A DNA stretch of 19,637 bases, from contig JABDPP010000140.1 of the NCBI GenBank assembly GCA_013042765.1, forward strand, positions 1 through 19,637, written 5' to 3'. Under the pieces are notes generated by a model. The model made no database searches, was not told where the DNA came from, and was given only the letters and a program-made list of their open reading frames with translations. Below are positions 1 to 7,561 of the stretch, in pieces (positions within the stretch are counted from its first letter, which is position 1; every line of letters starts with the position of its first letter). This DNA is from Litoreibacter sp. (GTDB lineage Bacteria; Pseudomonadota; Alphaproteobacteria; Rhodobacterales; Rhodobacteraceae). The position numbers and the translations under genes are program-made.

Positions 1-242
1 CCTCGGTCTGCCTGAAATTCACCGATGCGCGCATTCAGGACGGCGCGGCCTTTGCCAAGGCTGTGGCCAAGCGGCTTGAGACCGAGGGTGTCGCTTTCGA
101 TATTGGCGCCTATCGCGATGCGCCTCCCGGTTTGCGGATTTGGTGCGGTGCCACGGTCGAAACGACAGATGTCGCAGCTTTGATGCCGTGGATCGACTGG
201 GCCTTCAACGCGGAGATTGCCGCGCAGTCCCAAGCCGCCTGA
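1..242 (+). CDS. serC: Phosphoserine aminotransferase, C-terminal end (partial)
   Basis: This is the 3' end of a gene that starts before the window; the frame is open from base 3 to the TGA at 240-242, about 79 residues. SerC is a PLP enzyme that transaminates 3-phosphohydroxypyruvate to phosphoserine, step two of serine synthesis. The visible tail matches the C-terminal small domain of the SerC form common in alphaproteobacteria and methanogens, with the block [11 protein letters not shown] followed by [10 protein letters not shown]. The PLP lysine lies upstream and cannot be checked. The call is strengthened by serA, encoding the preceding pathway enzyme, which follows 80 bp downstream on the same strand; the two are probably co-transcribed. 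Confidence 0.9.
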   Translation, partial: SVCLKFTDARIQDGAAFAKAVAKRLETEGVAFDIGAYRDAPPGLRIWCGATVETTDVAALMPWIDWAFNAEIAAQSQAA

Positions 243-322
243 ACCAGCGGATCCCATTTCCCCACTAATATCCGGACGACTTCGAAACTCGTTTCGGACC
301 CCGAACAAAAAAGGAGCGCCAG

Positions 323-1918
323 ATGGCCCCCAAAGTACTCGTCTCTGACAAACTCTCCGAGACCGCCGTCCAGATCTTCCGGGACCGCGGCATCGACGTG
401 GATTTCCAGCCCGCCCTCGGAAAGGACAAGGAGAAACTCCTCTCCGTGATCGACCAATATGACGGTCTTGCAATCCGCTCGGCTACGAAAGCCACAGAAA
501 AACTGCTGAACGCAGCACCCAACCTCAAGGTGATCGGTCGTGCCGGAATCGGGGTCGACAATGTCGATATCCCGGTAGCCTCAAAGCGCGGCATCATCGT
601 GATGAACACGCCTTTCGGCAACTCGATCACCACGGCCGAACACGCGATCTCGATGATGATGGCCGTGGCCCGCCAGATCCCGGAGGCCAATGCCTCGACC
701 CATGCCGGAAAATGGGAAAAATCCCGCTTCATGGGGGTTGAGCTGACCAACAAGACGCTAGGCGTCATCGGGGCCGGCAATATCGGCTCGATCGTCATCG
801 ATCGGGCGCATGGCCTAAAGATGAAAGTGATCGCCTATGATCCGTTCCTCAGCGAGGAGCGGGCGCATCAGATGAATGTGCGCAAGGTGGAGCTTGACGA
901 ACTGCTTGAAGCCTCTGACTTCATCACCTTCCATGTGCCGCTCACCGACAAGACCCGAAACCTCTTGAGCCGTGAGAATATCGCCAAGCTGAAACCGGGC
1001 GTGCGTATTGTGAACTGCGCGCGCGGCGGGTTGGTTGACGAAGAAGCGCTGGCGGAAGCCTTGCAGGACGGGCGCGTTGCCGGGGCTGCGTTCGATGTTT
1101 TCGCAGAAGAACCCGCGACGGCCTCACCGCTTTTCAACCTGTCCAATGTCGTCGTAACCCCGCACCTGGGGGCCGCAACGACCGAGGCTCAGGAAAACGT
1201 AGCGCTTCAGGTGGCCGAGCAGATGTCCGACTACCTTCTGACCGGAGCGGTCACCAACGCACTGAACATGCCCTCCGTAACCGCGGAAGAGGCGGCGGTT
1301 ATGGGCCCTTGGGTGAAACTGGCGGAGCATCTGGGATCCTTCATCGGCCAGATGACTGACGAAGCCATTCGCAACATCCAGATCACCTATAATGGCAATG
1401 TATCGGCAATGAACCTCGAGGCCCTGAACTGCGCGGGCGTTGCCGGCATCATGAAGGCCACCAACCCCGAGGTGAACATGGTCTCAGCTCCGGTGATCGC
1501 CAAGGAACGCGGCACCAAGATCTCGACCACGACGCAGGACAAGTCCGGCGTTTTTGACGGCTATATCAAGATTAAGGTTGTCACCGACGCCCGCGAACGG
1601 TCGATTGCGGGCACCGTGTTTTCCGATGGCAAGCCACGGTTCATCCAGATCAAGGGCATCAATATCGATGCCGAGATCGGGGAACACATGGTCTACACGA
1701 CCAACAACGACGTTCCCGGCATCATCGGGACATTGGGCCAGACGATGGGCGAGAACGGCGTGAACATTGCAAACTTTACCCTTGGCCGCGAAGCCGCTGG
1801 GAAGGAGGCGATCGCGCTCCTTTATGTTGACGACGCAGTACCCGGTGAGGTTCTGGGGAAACTCGAAGATACAGGCATGTTCCAGCAGGTCCGTGCGCTG
1901 CACTTCAACGTCGCCTGA
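323..1918 (+). CDS. serA: D-3-phosphoglycerate dehydrogenase
   Basis: SerA oxidises 3-phosphoglycerate to 3-phosphohydroxypyruvate with NAD+, the first committed step of serine synthesis, in the cytoplasm. The 531-residue product has the length of the long (type 1) form. Seen in order: an N-terminal part of the substrate domain; a Rossmann domain with GAGNIG at 150-155; NCARGGLVDE at 231-240 holding the substrate arginine; AEEP at 261-264; TPHLGAATTE at 279-288 with catalytic H281; an intervening (ASB) domain at roughly 325-450; and a C-terminal ACT domain from about 455, with NNDVPGIIG at 461-469. The ACT and ASB domains usually mediate serine feedback, so regulation by serine is likely but not shown. 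The ATG at 323 follows AAAGGAGCG at a good distance. It lies 80 bp after serC. Confidence 0.98.
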   Translation: MAPKVLVSDKLSETAVQIFRDRGIDVDFQPALGKDKEKLLSVIDQYDGLAIRSATKATEKLLNAAPNLKVIGRAGIGVDNVDIPVASKRGIIVMNTPFGNSITTAEHAISMMMAVARQIPEANASTHAGKWEKSRFMGVELTNKTLGVIGAGNIGSIVIDRAHGLKMKVIAYDPFLSEERAHQMNVRKVELDELLEASDFITFHVPLTDKTRNLLSRENIAKLKPGVRIVNCARGGLVDEEALAEALQDGRVAGAAFDVFAEEPATASPLFNLSNVVVTPHLGAATTEAQENVALQVAEQMSDYLLTGAVTNALNMPSVTAEEAAVMGPWVKLAEHLGSFIGQMTDEAIRNIQITYNGNVSAMNLEALNCAGVAGIMKATNPEVNMVSAPVIAKERGTKISTTTQDKSGVFDGYIKIKVVTDARERSIAGTVFSDGKPRFIQIKGINIDAEIGEHMVYTTNNDVPGIIGTLGQTMGENGVNIANFTLGREAAGKEAIALLYVDDAVPGEVLGKLEDTGMFQQVRALHFNVA

Positions 1919-1933
1919 ACGAAAAGACAAACA

Positions 1934-1966
1934 GGGTCGCCGAAGGCATCAGTCTTTCGGCGGCCC
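1934..1966. terminator. Hairpin terminator between serA and the small membrane protein gene
   Basis: An 11-bp stem with one G-T wobble pairs 1934-1944 with 1956-1966 around an 11-nt loop. Read on the minus strand it is followed by a T-rich stretch (TGTTTGTCTTTT), so it looks like an intrinsic terminator for the leftward gene. Read on the plus strand there is no T run, so for serA it may only stabilise the 3' end. The hairpin contains the stop codon of the leftward gene. Confidence 0.6.
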
Positions 1967-2182
1967 GGTCCTGAATGTCCATGCTCCGGACGCCTTGAGT
2001 AACTTCCATCCCGACCAGACTGCCGATCCGCCAAAGAATGCGGTTGAGATTGCAGCAACCTCCAACCACGCGATCCCACCACTGCCGCGAAAGATGATAG
2101 CATAGAGCATTGCGCCAAGGCCGATCAGGCTAACGCAGAGGCGAAACCAAAGTTCTCCTCTGGATGGTCCGTATTTGCTCAC
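1949..2182 (-). CDS. Small two-helix membrane protein of unknown function
   Basis: A 77-residue product with two likely membrane helices, about residues 13-31 (FRLCVSLIGLGAMLYAIIF) and 38-57 (AWLEVAAISTAFFGGSAVWS). A polar, basic N-terminus (SKYGPSRGE) and a charged tail lie outside them. I chose the GTG at 2182 because GGGAGAG sits about 6 nt upstream, whereas a longer reading from 2248 adds 22 residues with no clear ribosome site and no hydrophobic character. It is convergent with serA and ends inside the shared hairpin, and it is divergent from the thiolase gene with 128 bp between them. I do not recognise the family; the even hydrophobic pattern and the ribosome site argue that it is real. 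Confidence 0.65.
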   Translation of the reverse strand: MSKYGPSRGELWFRLCVSLIGLGAMLYAIIFRGSGGIAWLEVAAISTAFFGGSAVWSGWKLLKASGAWTFRTGPPKD

Positions 2183-2310
2183 GCGGCTCTCCCCGAGAAT
2201 TCCTGCTCGTACCCACTGGCCCAGCGCTTCGTGAAAACGTAGCGTCATGCTTAACGAAGGCGAGAATCCTGCTAGAAGACAGTAGCAACGAGACTAACAG
2301 GACCACGATC

Positions 2311-3486
2311 ATGACGGATATTGTAATTCTCGGCGGTGCCCGGACCGCCATCGGCACTTTTGGCGGATCCCTGGCTGGTACGGCACCGATCGATCTGGGA
2401 GCAACTGTTGCGAAAGCGGCAATGGAACGCTCCGGTGTCGAGGGACCACAGATCGGTCATGTTGCCTTCGGTCACGTGATCAATACCGAACCTCGGGACA
2501 TGTATCTCTCCCGCGTAGCCGCGATCCAGGCCGGGATACCGGACACAACGCCTGCGATGAACGTGAACCGTCTGTGCGGCTCTGGCGCGCAGGCGATCGT
2601 CTCTGTGGTTCAATCCCTGATGCTGGGCGATGCCGCGTTCGGCCTGGCTGGCGGCGCCGAAAGCATGAGCCGCTCGCCTTATATCCTGCCGCAAGCCCGC
2701 TGGGGTCAGAAGATGGGCGATGCCGGTGCACAGGACATGATGCTAGGCGCGTTGAACTGCCCCTTCGGGACGGGTCATATGGGTGTGACCGCTGAGAACG
2801 TCGCTGCAGAGCATGAGATCGATCGTGCAGCACAAGATGCATTTGCATTGGAAAGCCAGAACCGTGCCGCGCGTGCCATCGAGGCCGGGCATTTCAGGGA
2901 TCAGATCACTCCGGTTGAGGTGCGTGTGAAGCGCGACACCGTCGCGTTCGAGGTCGATGAGCATCCAAAGCCAAGCTCGCTCGATAACCTGTCCGGTCTG
3001 CGGGCCGTGTTTCAGAAGGACGGGACCGTTACTGCCGGCAATGCCTCGGGCATCAATGACGGCGCTGCCGCACTTGTGATGGCCCATGGTGATGCTGCGG
3101 CAAAGGCTGGCCTTATGCCTCGCGCGCGCATATTGGGATACGCCCATGCCGGCGTCCGCCCGGAAGTAATGGGCATCGGTCCGGTCCCGGCGGTAGAAAA
3201 CCTGCTCGCCAAGACAGGCCTGTCGATCACGGATTTCGATGTCATTGAGTCCAATGAGGCCTTCGCCGCGCAGGCCCTTGCGGTAAACAAGGGGCTTGGG
3301 CTCGATCCGGGAAAGGTGAACCCCAACGGCGGCGCAATTGCGCTGGGCCATCCGGTCGGGGCCACCGGGGCAATCATCACCATCAAGGCGCTCTATGAGC
3401 TTGAGCGAATTGAAGGCAAGAAAGCCCTGATCACGATGTGCATTGGCGGCGGTCAGGGCATCGCGCTGGCGATCGAACGTCTCTGA
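2311..3486 (+). CDS. bktB: Acetyl-CoA acyltransferase / beta-ketothiolase (BktB-like)
   Basis: A cytoplasmic thiolase that condenses or cleaves acyl-CoA and acetyl-CoA. The product has 391 residues, the normal family length. All catalytic parts are present: nucleophile C89 in NRLCGSGAQAI, H347 in NGGAIALGHPVGATG, and C377 in MCIGGGQG. The overall pattern, including NTEPRDMYLSRVAA at 58-71 and ARWGQKMGDAG at 129-139, recalls Cupriavidus BktB, which handles short and medium 3-ketoacyl-CoAs, more than the classical PhaA. I chose the ATG at 2311 because the family starts with this sequence (TDIVILGGARTAIGTFGG) and AGGA lies just upstream; a longer reading from 2164 would cover the upstream divergent region. 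No reductase or PHA synthase gene is adjacent, so the pathway (PHA, fatty acid or amino acid breakdown) is open. Confidence 0.93.
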   Translation: MTDIVILGGARTAIGTFGGSLAGTAPIDLGATVAKAAMERSGVEGPQIGHVAFGHVINTEPRDMYLSRVAAIQAGIPDTTPAMNVNRLCGSGAQAIVSVVQSLMLGDAAFGLAGGAESMSRSPYILPQARWGQKMGDAGAQDMMLGALNCPFGTGHMGVTAENVAAEHEIDRAAQDAFALESQNRAARAIEAGHFRDQITPVEVRVKRDTVAFEVDEHPKPSSLDNLSGLRAVFQKDGTVTAGNASGINDGAAALVMAHGDAAAKAGLMPRARILGYAHAGVRPEVMGIGPVPAVENLLAKTGLSITDFDVIESNEAFAAQALAVNKGLGLDPGKVNPNGGAIALGHPVGATGAIITIKALYELERIEGKKALITMCIGGGQGIALAIERL

Positions 3487-3520
3487 GGCCTTAGACCATT
3501 CCGGCAGCTCCGCTCTCGAC

Positions 3521-3560
3521 AGCCTTCGAATTCATTAACCTTGAATTCACTTTGAAGGCT
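3521..3560 (+). promoter_or_regulatory. Imperfect inverted repeat over the kinase leader, with a near-CtrA motif
   Basis: Two arms pair: 3521-3527 (AGCCTTC) with 3554-3560 (GAAGGCT), and 3528-3534 (GAATTCA) with 3542-3548 (TGAATTC). A 5-nt bulge lies at 3549-3553 and a 7-nt loop at 3535-3541. The right arm contains the GAAGG that would serve as ribosome site for the ATG at 3565, so a folded RNA would hide it. The centre also reads TTAA-N7-TTCA at 3535-3549, one base off the CtrA consensus TTAA-N7-TTAA. Either role is an inference. Confidence 0.35.
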
Positions 3561-3564
3561 GACG

Positions 3565-5793
3565 ATGGCGCAAGGTTTTATGATTCCCGAGCTGCCGGAA
3601 CTGATGGAAACAGCGGTCTTCAACGATGAACTGTCCCGCGAACGCCGTGCCCGACTGGCTGCGGAACGCTTGCTGGAACAAAAGCAGGCGGAACTGAAGA
3701 ACGCGAACCGCAAGCTCTCCCAACACGCCTTGTCCCTGTCCGATCAGATCGTGGACCAGCGCAAGGTCGTGGCGGAGCTCGAAGGGCAGAACAGCCAAGT
3801 TCATGAAGACCTCGAAAAGGCCAATGTCAAAGTGACGGAGGTCGAGCGCCTGCTCTGGGACGCGTTGGAATCGATCCCGGACGGGTTTGCCCTTTTCGAC
3901 AAGGACCTCAAGCTCATCGCAGCAAACCACCCTTATCTCAGCGTTATCGACCATGCAGAGCATGTCGGCCCCGGTGTCAGCTATGAGAGCATTCTTGATC
4001 TCTGCCTCGAAGAGGGGTTGGTCGATCTTGAAGGGAAGGATGAAGACGAGTGGTATGACTTCATGCTCGACCGCTGGGCCGCACCAAATATCGAGCCTGT
4101 CACCCTGCGTTTCTGGAATGGCATGTATGTGAAGCTCGTCGATCGGCGCACCGCTGATGGCGGCATCGTTTCGCTTGCCCTCAACATTACCGACACAATC
4201 CGGCGCGAAGATGAGCTGAGAGACGCTCGCGACAAGGCGCAGGCTGCGGACCGCGCGAAATCCTCGTTTCTGGCTCGGATGAGCCATGAGCTGCGCACAC
4301 CGATGAACGGCGTGGTGGGCATGGCCGAACTCCTGATGGCAAACGATCTCGATGAGGAAAGCACGCTCTATGCCTCGACGATCAAAGGGTCAGGGGAAGC
4401 GCTGCTCGAGATCATCAATGACGTGCTCGATTTTTCCAAGATCGAAGCCGACAAGATCGAACTGAAGCCCGTGCCTTTCGATCTGGAGCGCGTCGTGCAA
4501 GAGGTTGCCCTGATCGTCGAGCCAACTGTCCAGCAAAAACAGATTACGCTCGATGTGGATTACGACCAGTTCCTGCCGACCACTTTCGTCGGTGATCGCG
4601 GTCGCCTGCGCCAGATTCTTACGAACCTGGTCGGCAACGCGGTCAAGTTCACCGATCAAGGGCATGTGCTGATCCGTGTCGTCGGTCTTCCACTGGAGAA
4701 TGATGAGTTCCAGTTGCATATCACGGTTGAGGATACGGGGATCGGAATCGACGAAGACATGGTCGACCATATCTTCGGGGAATTTAACCAGGTCGAAGAT
4801 CAGGCAAACCGGAAATTCGAGGGGACAGGGCTGGGTCTCGCGATCACGCGGCGCCTTGTCGAGCATATGGGTGGGGAGGTCTGGATCGACAGTGTTAAAG
4901 GGGAGGGCTCGGCGTTCGGCTTCATGTTAACCCTGCCCTTGGCCAAAGACAGCCGCGACGACGAAACGCAATTGCCGGAGCACCTGCAACACATCCTTCT
5001 GGCGGGACCAAAGAGCGTCGACCAAAGTGTTCTGGCGCGCCAGATCCGGCTGCTCGGCCGTTCGACGCAGTCAGTGGAAACTCTCGATGCGGCGCTTGAG
5101 ATCATCGAGGAAAGCCCGCCCGATCTTGTGATCCTGTCCCAGCCGAAACCCATAGACGGCACACCGGACCCCGTCGAAACCCTCCGGAGCGCGGCCCCCG
5201 ATCTGCCCGTGATTCTGATGCCGTCCTCGCCCGGGCAGGCAGACGAGTCAAACCACCCCTACATCCTCAGAAAGCCCATCCTGCGGCATGATCTCTTCAG
5301 CGTTTTGCTCACAGCGAGTGGGAAGACCCCAACCAATAGTGAGGCACCGGAGCCACCTGAGACAGATCGTACGCTCCAGGTCCTGGCGGCCGAGGATAAC
5401 AAGACCAACCAGTTGGTCTTTCGCAAGATGCTCAAGGATATCGAGCTTGATCTAAAAATCGTCGGCAATGGGCGCGAAGCCGTAGACGCCTTCAGCGCGC
5501 ACCGTCCCGACATGATCTTCATGGACATCTCGATGCCGGAAATGGATGGGATGGAGGCTACGAACGCAATCCGAGCGCTTGAACGCAAAAGCGGGTTTGA
5601 GGCAGTGCCGATCATCGCGATGACAGCGCATGCCGTGGATGGGGACGAAGCGCGGATCCGGGAAGCGGGCGTCGATCACTACCTGACAAAACCCCTCAAA
5701 CGAGAGGCCATTCACAAACTGATCCACGCGCTAACGCCGCCCGACCTTTCCGGCACGGCCGCGCCTAGAAAGGCTCTAAGCGAGGAAGGATGA
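3565..5793 (+). CDS. Soluble hybrid histidine kinase (coiled coil, PAS-like, HisKA, HATPase, two receivers)
   Basis: A 742-residue sensor kinase without membrane helices, so probably cytoplasmic. Order: an N-terminal charged helical or coiled-coil stretch at about 15-98; a PAS-like sensor at about 99-212 (ESIPDGFALFDKDLKLIAAN); a HisKA domain with phospho-acceptor H241 in FLARMSHELRTPMNG; a HATPase domain with N box NLVGNAVKF at 354-362, G1 box EDTGIGID at 389-396 and G2 GTGLGLA at 420-426; a degenerate receiver at about 475-585; and an intact receiver at 604-725 with D654 in FMDISMPEMDG and K709. In the first receiver S525 replaces the phospho-acceptor aspartate. The final receiver suggests phosphotransfer to an unlinked Hpt protein or feedback. 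The start has GAAGG 6 nt upstream. The signal sensed is unknown and no partner regulator is adjacent. Its 3' end overlaps the convergent asparaginase gene by 18 bp. Confidence 0.93.
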   Translation: MAQGFMIPELPELMETAVFNDELSRERRARLAAERLLEQKQAELKNANRKLSQHALSLSDQIVDQRKVVAELEGQNSQVHEDLEKANVKVTEVERLLWDALESIPDGFALFDKDLKLIAANHPYLSVIDHAEHVGPGVSYESILDLCLEEGLVDLEGKDEDEWYDFMLDRWAAPNIEPVTLRFWNGMYVKLVDRRTADGGIVSLALNITDTIRREDELRDARDKAQAADRAKSSFLARMSHELRTPMNGVVGMAELLMANDLDEESTLYASTIKGSGEALLEIINDVLDFSKIEADKIELKPVPFDLERVVQEVALIVEPTVQQKQITLDVDYDQFLPTTFVGDRGRLRQILTNLVGNAVKFTDQGHVLIRVVGLPLENDEFQLHITVEDTGIGIDEDMVDHIFGEFNQVEDQANRKFEGTGLGLAITRRLVEHMGGEVWIDSVKGEGSAFGFMLTLPLAKDSRDDETQLPEHLQHILLAGPKSVDQSVLARQIRLLGRSTQSVETLDAALEIIEESPPDLVILSQPKPIDGTPDPVETLRSAAPDLPVILMPSSPGQADESNHPYILRKPILRHDLFSVLLTASGKTPTNSEAPEPPETDRTLQVLAAEDNKTNQLVFRKMLKDIELDLKIVGNGREAVDAFSAHRPDMIFMDISMPEMDGMEATNAIRALERKSGFEAVPIIAMTAHAVDGDEARIREAGVDHYLTKPLKREAIHKLIHALTPPDLSGTAAPRKALSEEG

Positions 5794-6771
5794 TGCGAAG
5801 CGCATTTCTCCGGTGATGATACTGCGCCGGTTCCGTATAGGTCCTGTAATCCACTTTTTCGCCGTTGGGTGAGATGCATCCATGGCACCATACTTCACCA
5901 GAAGCCCTGCAATGGCGGCCTCTGCCGCGCGGGTCCCGCCATCCATGATCTTGAGTGCGATTCCCAGACCCTGTTCCGGCAGGATTGCCACGAATACCGC
6001 CTCCGCACCCGTCTTGACAGCCGCACGACCCTCACAGGCGCGCATCAATTCGGTGCAGGCGCGCCCTTCTCCGGCAACGAGCTCCGGATGTTGTGCCATG
6101 GCCTCCACCAGACGCTGAGCGGCATGCCCTCTGACAGTGTTCGGATCTGCCGCAGCCATCGAGGACATGGCACGGGCCAGCCCATGCACAGAGGTCGCGA
6201 AATTTGGGGCCGAGCAACCATCGATGGCAAAGCCCGGAGAGGTCATGCCGGTCATCTCCTCGAACGCTTCGCGCACCGCACGCTGCACCACATGATCAGG
6301 GTCAATATACTCCGGTCCGCCACCCAGATGCTGAGACAATGTCAGGAAGCCACTATGCTTTCCCGAACAGTTGTTGTGGAACTGGCAGGGTTCGTCGTCG
6401 CCACAAGTCAGGGCTTTCCGCGCGTCTTGGTCGGAGGGCATCTGAACACCGCAGCGCAAGGCCGCATCCGACAGGCCAAGATCACTCAGCCATTTCTGCA
6501 CCCGGTCCGTATGGATCGCGCCACCCGAGTGAGACGCACAAGCCAGCGCGAAATGCTCTGATCCGAGCCCCGCGGCCTCGGCCGCGCCACTCTCAAGAAG
6601 CGGGAGCGCCTGCAGCATCTTGCACGAAGACCGTGGCAGGATGATCTTGTCAGGTTCGCCCCATGCCTCAACGATCTGGCCTGTCGCATCGCAGACGACC
6701 GCGTGCCCGCAATGCTCGGATTCCCGGAACGCCCCACGCCAGATTTCAACCATGGAAACTGCCTGTGTCAT
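5776..6771 (-). CDS. L-asparaginase, Rhizobium etli type (class 3, zinc-dependent fold)
   Basis: Probably hydrolyses L-asparagine to aspartate and ammonia in the cytoplasm. The 331-residue protein is not related in sequence to the classic bacterial type I/II enzymes but matches the ReAV family, which has a serine-beta-lactamase-like fold. Visible residues agree with those described for ReAV, even by number: S48 and K51 in PRSSCKMLQ, S80 in ACASHSGG, C135 and K138 in NNCSGKHSGFL, and C186 in DGCSAPNFA. The two cysteines and the lysine are the described metal ligands. The ATG at 6771 follows AAGGAGG, a strong ribosome site; a longer reading to 7110 would run through the oppositely oriented gene and is rejected. 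Divergent from the IalB gene with 166 bp between. Confidence 0.88.
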   Translation of the reverse strand: MTQAVSMVEIWRGAFRESEHCGHAVVCDATGQIVEAWGEPDKIILPRSSCKMLQALPLLESGAAEAAGLGSEHFALACASHSGGAIHTDRVQKWLSDLGLSDAALRCGVQMPSDQDARKALTCGDDEPCQFHNNCSGKHSGFLTLSQHLGGGPEYIDPDHVVQRAVREAFEEMTGMTSPGFAIDGCSAPNFATSVHGLARAMSSMAAADPNTVRGHAAQRLVEAMAQHPELVAGEGRACTELMRACEGRAAVKTGAEAVFVAILPEQGLGIALKIMDGGTRAAEAAIAGLLVKYGAMDASHPTAKKWITGPIRNRRSIITGEMRFASSFLA

Positions 6772-6802
6772 AAGAACCTCCTTCCGCGGCGAAAATTCGC
6801 CA

Positions 6803-6822
6803 ATGGGTCTTTCGCAACCCAT
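6803..6822. promoter_or_regulatory. Short inverted repeat in the asparaginase/ialB divergent region
   Basis: ATGGGT at 6803-6808 and ACCCAT at 6817-6822 form a perfect 6-bp inverted repeat around 8 nt. It lies 32 bp before the asparaginase start and about 115 bp before the IalB gene. The place suits an operator, but the repeat is short and could be chance. I see no clear promoter hexamers in this gap. Confidence 0.25.
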
Positions 6823-6937
6823 GCATTCTGCGATAATCGTTTGCAATAGATTTTGGTATGCGCTTAGCCAGTACGAAAGAGCCCAACAAGGCGCCATTTG
6901 GCAAGCAGAGGCAGAAACCGCTGGAGCTGTAAAAGAG

Positions 6938-7465
6938 ATGAAAACACTGTTGAAATCTGTGATGGCATGCGCCGTGATTGCAGCATCGGCTGCGCCGGCA
7001 CTGGCCCAGGAGCAATCAACCAACCGGGTCTTTGCGAAGACCGACTGGAGCGTCTTTGTCGAAGACAACCCGACCCAATGCTGGGTGGTCAGTAGCCCGA
7101 CCGGAACCAAGAATACCAGAGATGGCCGTGTCGTGGCAGTGAACCGTGGCGATATCCTGATGTTCGTAAGCTTCTGGCCCGGCTCCGGTAAGCTCGGCGA
7201 GGTCTCGTTTGCCGGTGGTTACCCCTTTGCCGAGAGCAGCACCGTCAGCCTGGCGATTGGCGATGACAAGTTCGATATGTTCACTTCGGGGGAATCCGCA
7301 TGGGCCGCCTCGCCTGAGGATGACAAGAGAATCATCGCCGCCATGAAAAAAGGGATCTCAGCTATCGTGTCTGGCAGATCCTCCCGCGGAACGAATACCG
7401 AGGATACTTTCTCCCTCCGTGGATTCACGGCCGCGATCGACGACGCCCAGAAACGCTGCAGCTAA
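6938..7465 (+). CDS. Invasion-associated locus B (IalB) family secreted protein
   Basis: A 175-residue exported protein. Residues 1-23 form a typical signal peptide (basic MKTLLK, hydrophobic core, ending APALA before Q24), so the mature form is likely periplasmic. The mature part has the IalB family pattern: DWSVF at 33-37, CWVVSSPTGTKNTRDGR, then a strand-rich body with VSFWPGSGK and GYPF, and a C-terminal helix ending in a cysteine that may pair with the earlier one. The family is named for a Bartonella protein but is common in free-living alphaproteobacteria, where its role is unknown; no invasion role should be inferred. I chose the ATG at 6938 because it opens directly into the signal peptide; the ribosome site is weak. 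It precedes rlmN by 96 bp on the same strand. Confidence 0.85.
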   Translation: MKTLLKSVMACAVIAASAAPALAQEQSTNRVFAKTDWSVFVEDNPTQCWVVSSPTGTKNTRDGRVVAVNRGDILMFVSFWPGSGKLGEVSFAGGYPFAESSTVSLAIGDDKFDMFTSGESAWAASPEDDKRIIAAMKKGISAIVSGRSSRGTNTEDTFSLRGFTAAIDDAQKRCS

Positions 7466-7561
7466 GCCGACGAAAAGGGGACCGGGCGGGCCGTAGATCG
7501 CCTGCTTTGCCTTTTGGCGTGAATGGTGTATCGAGGCGTCTTCTTACGAGATGAGTCTGAT

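Noticed and set aside
3535..3549. Calling TTAA-N7-TTCA a proven CtrA site
   Set aside because: One mismatch to the consensus and a single copy; kept only as part of a low-confidence regulatory region.
6120..6560. Possible broken second gene or frameshift in the asparaginase region
   Set aside because: The asparaginase frame is continuous from start to stop with all key residues, so there is no break.
5869..6561. Long plus-strand reading frame opposite the asparaginase gene
   Set aside because: It is the antisense of a clear enzyme gene, has no family resemblance and no ribosome site that fits.
6772..7110. N-terminal extension of the asparaginase
   Set aside because: The extension runs through the opposite-strand IalB gene, while AAGGAGG marks the start at 6771 and the residue numbers then match ReAV.
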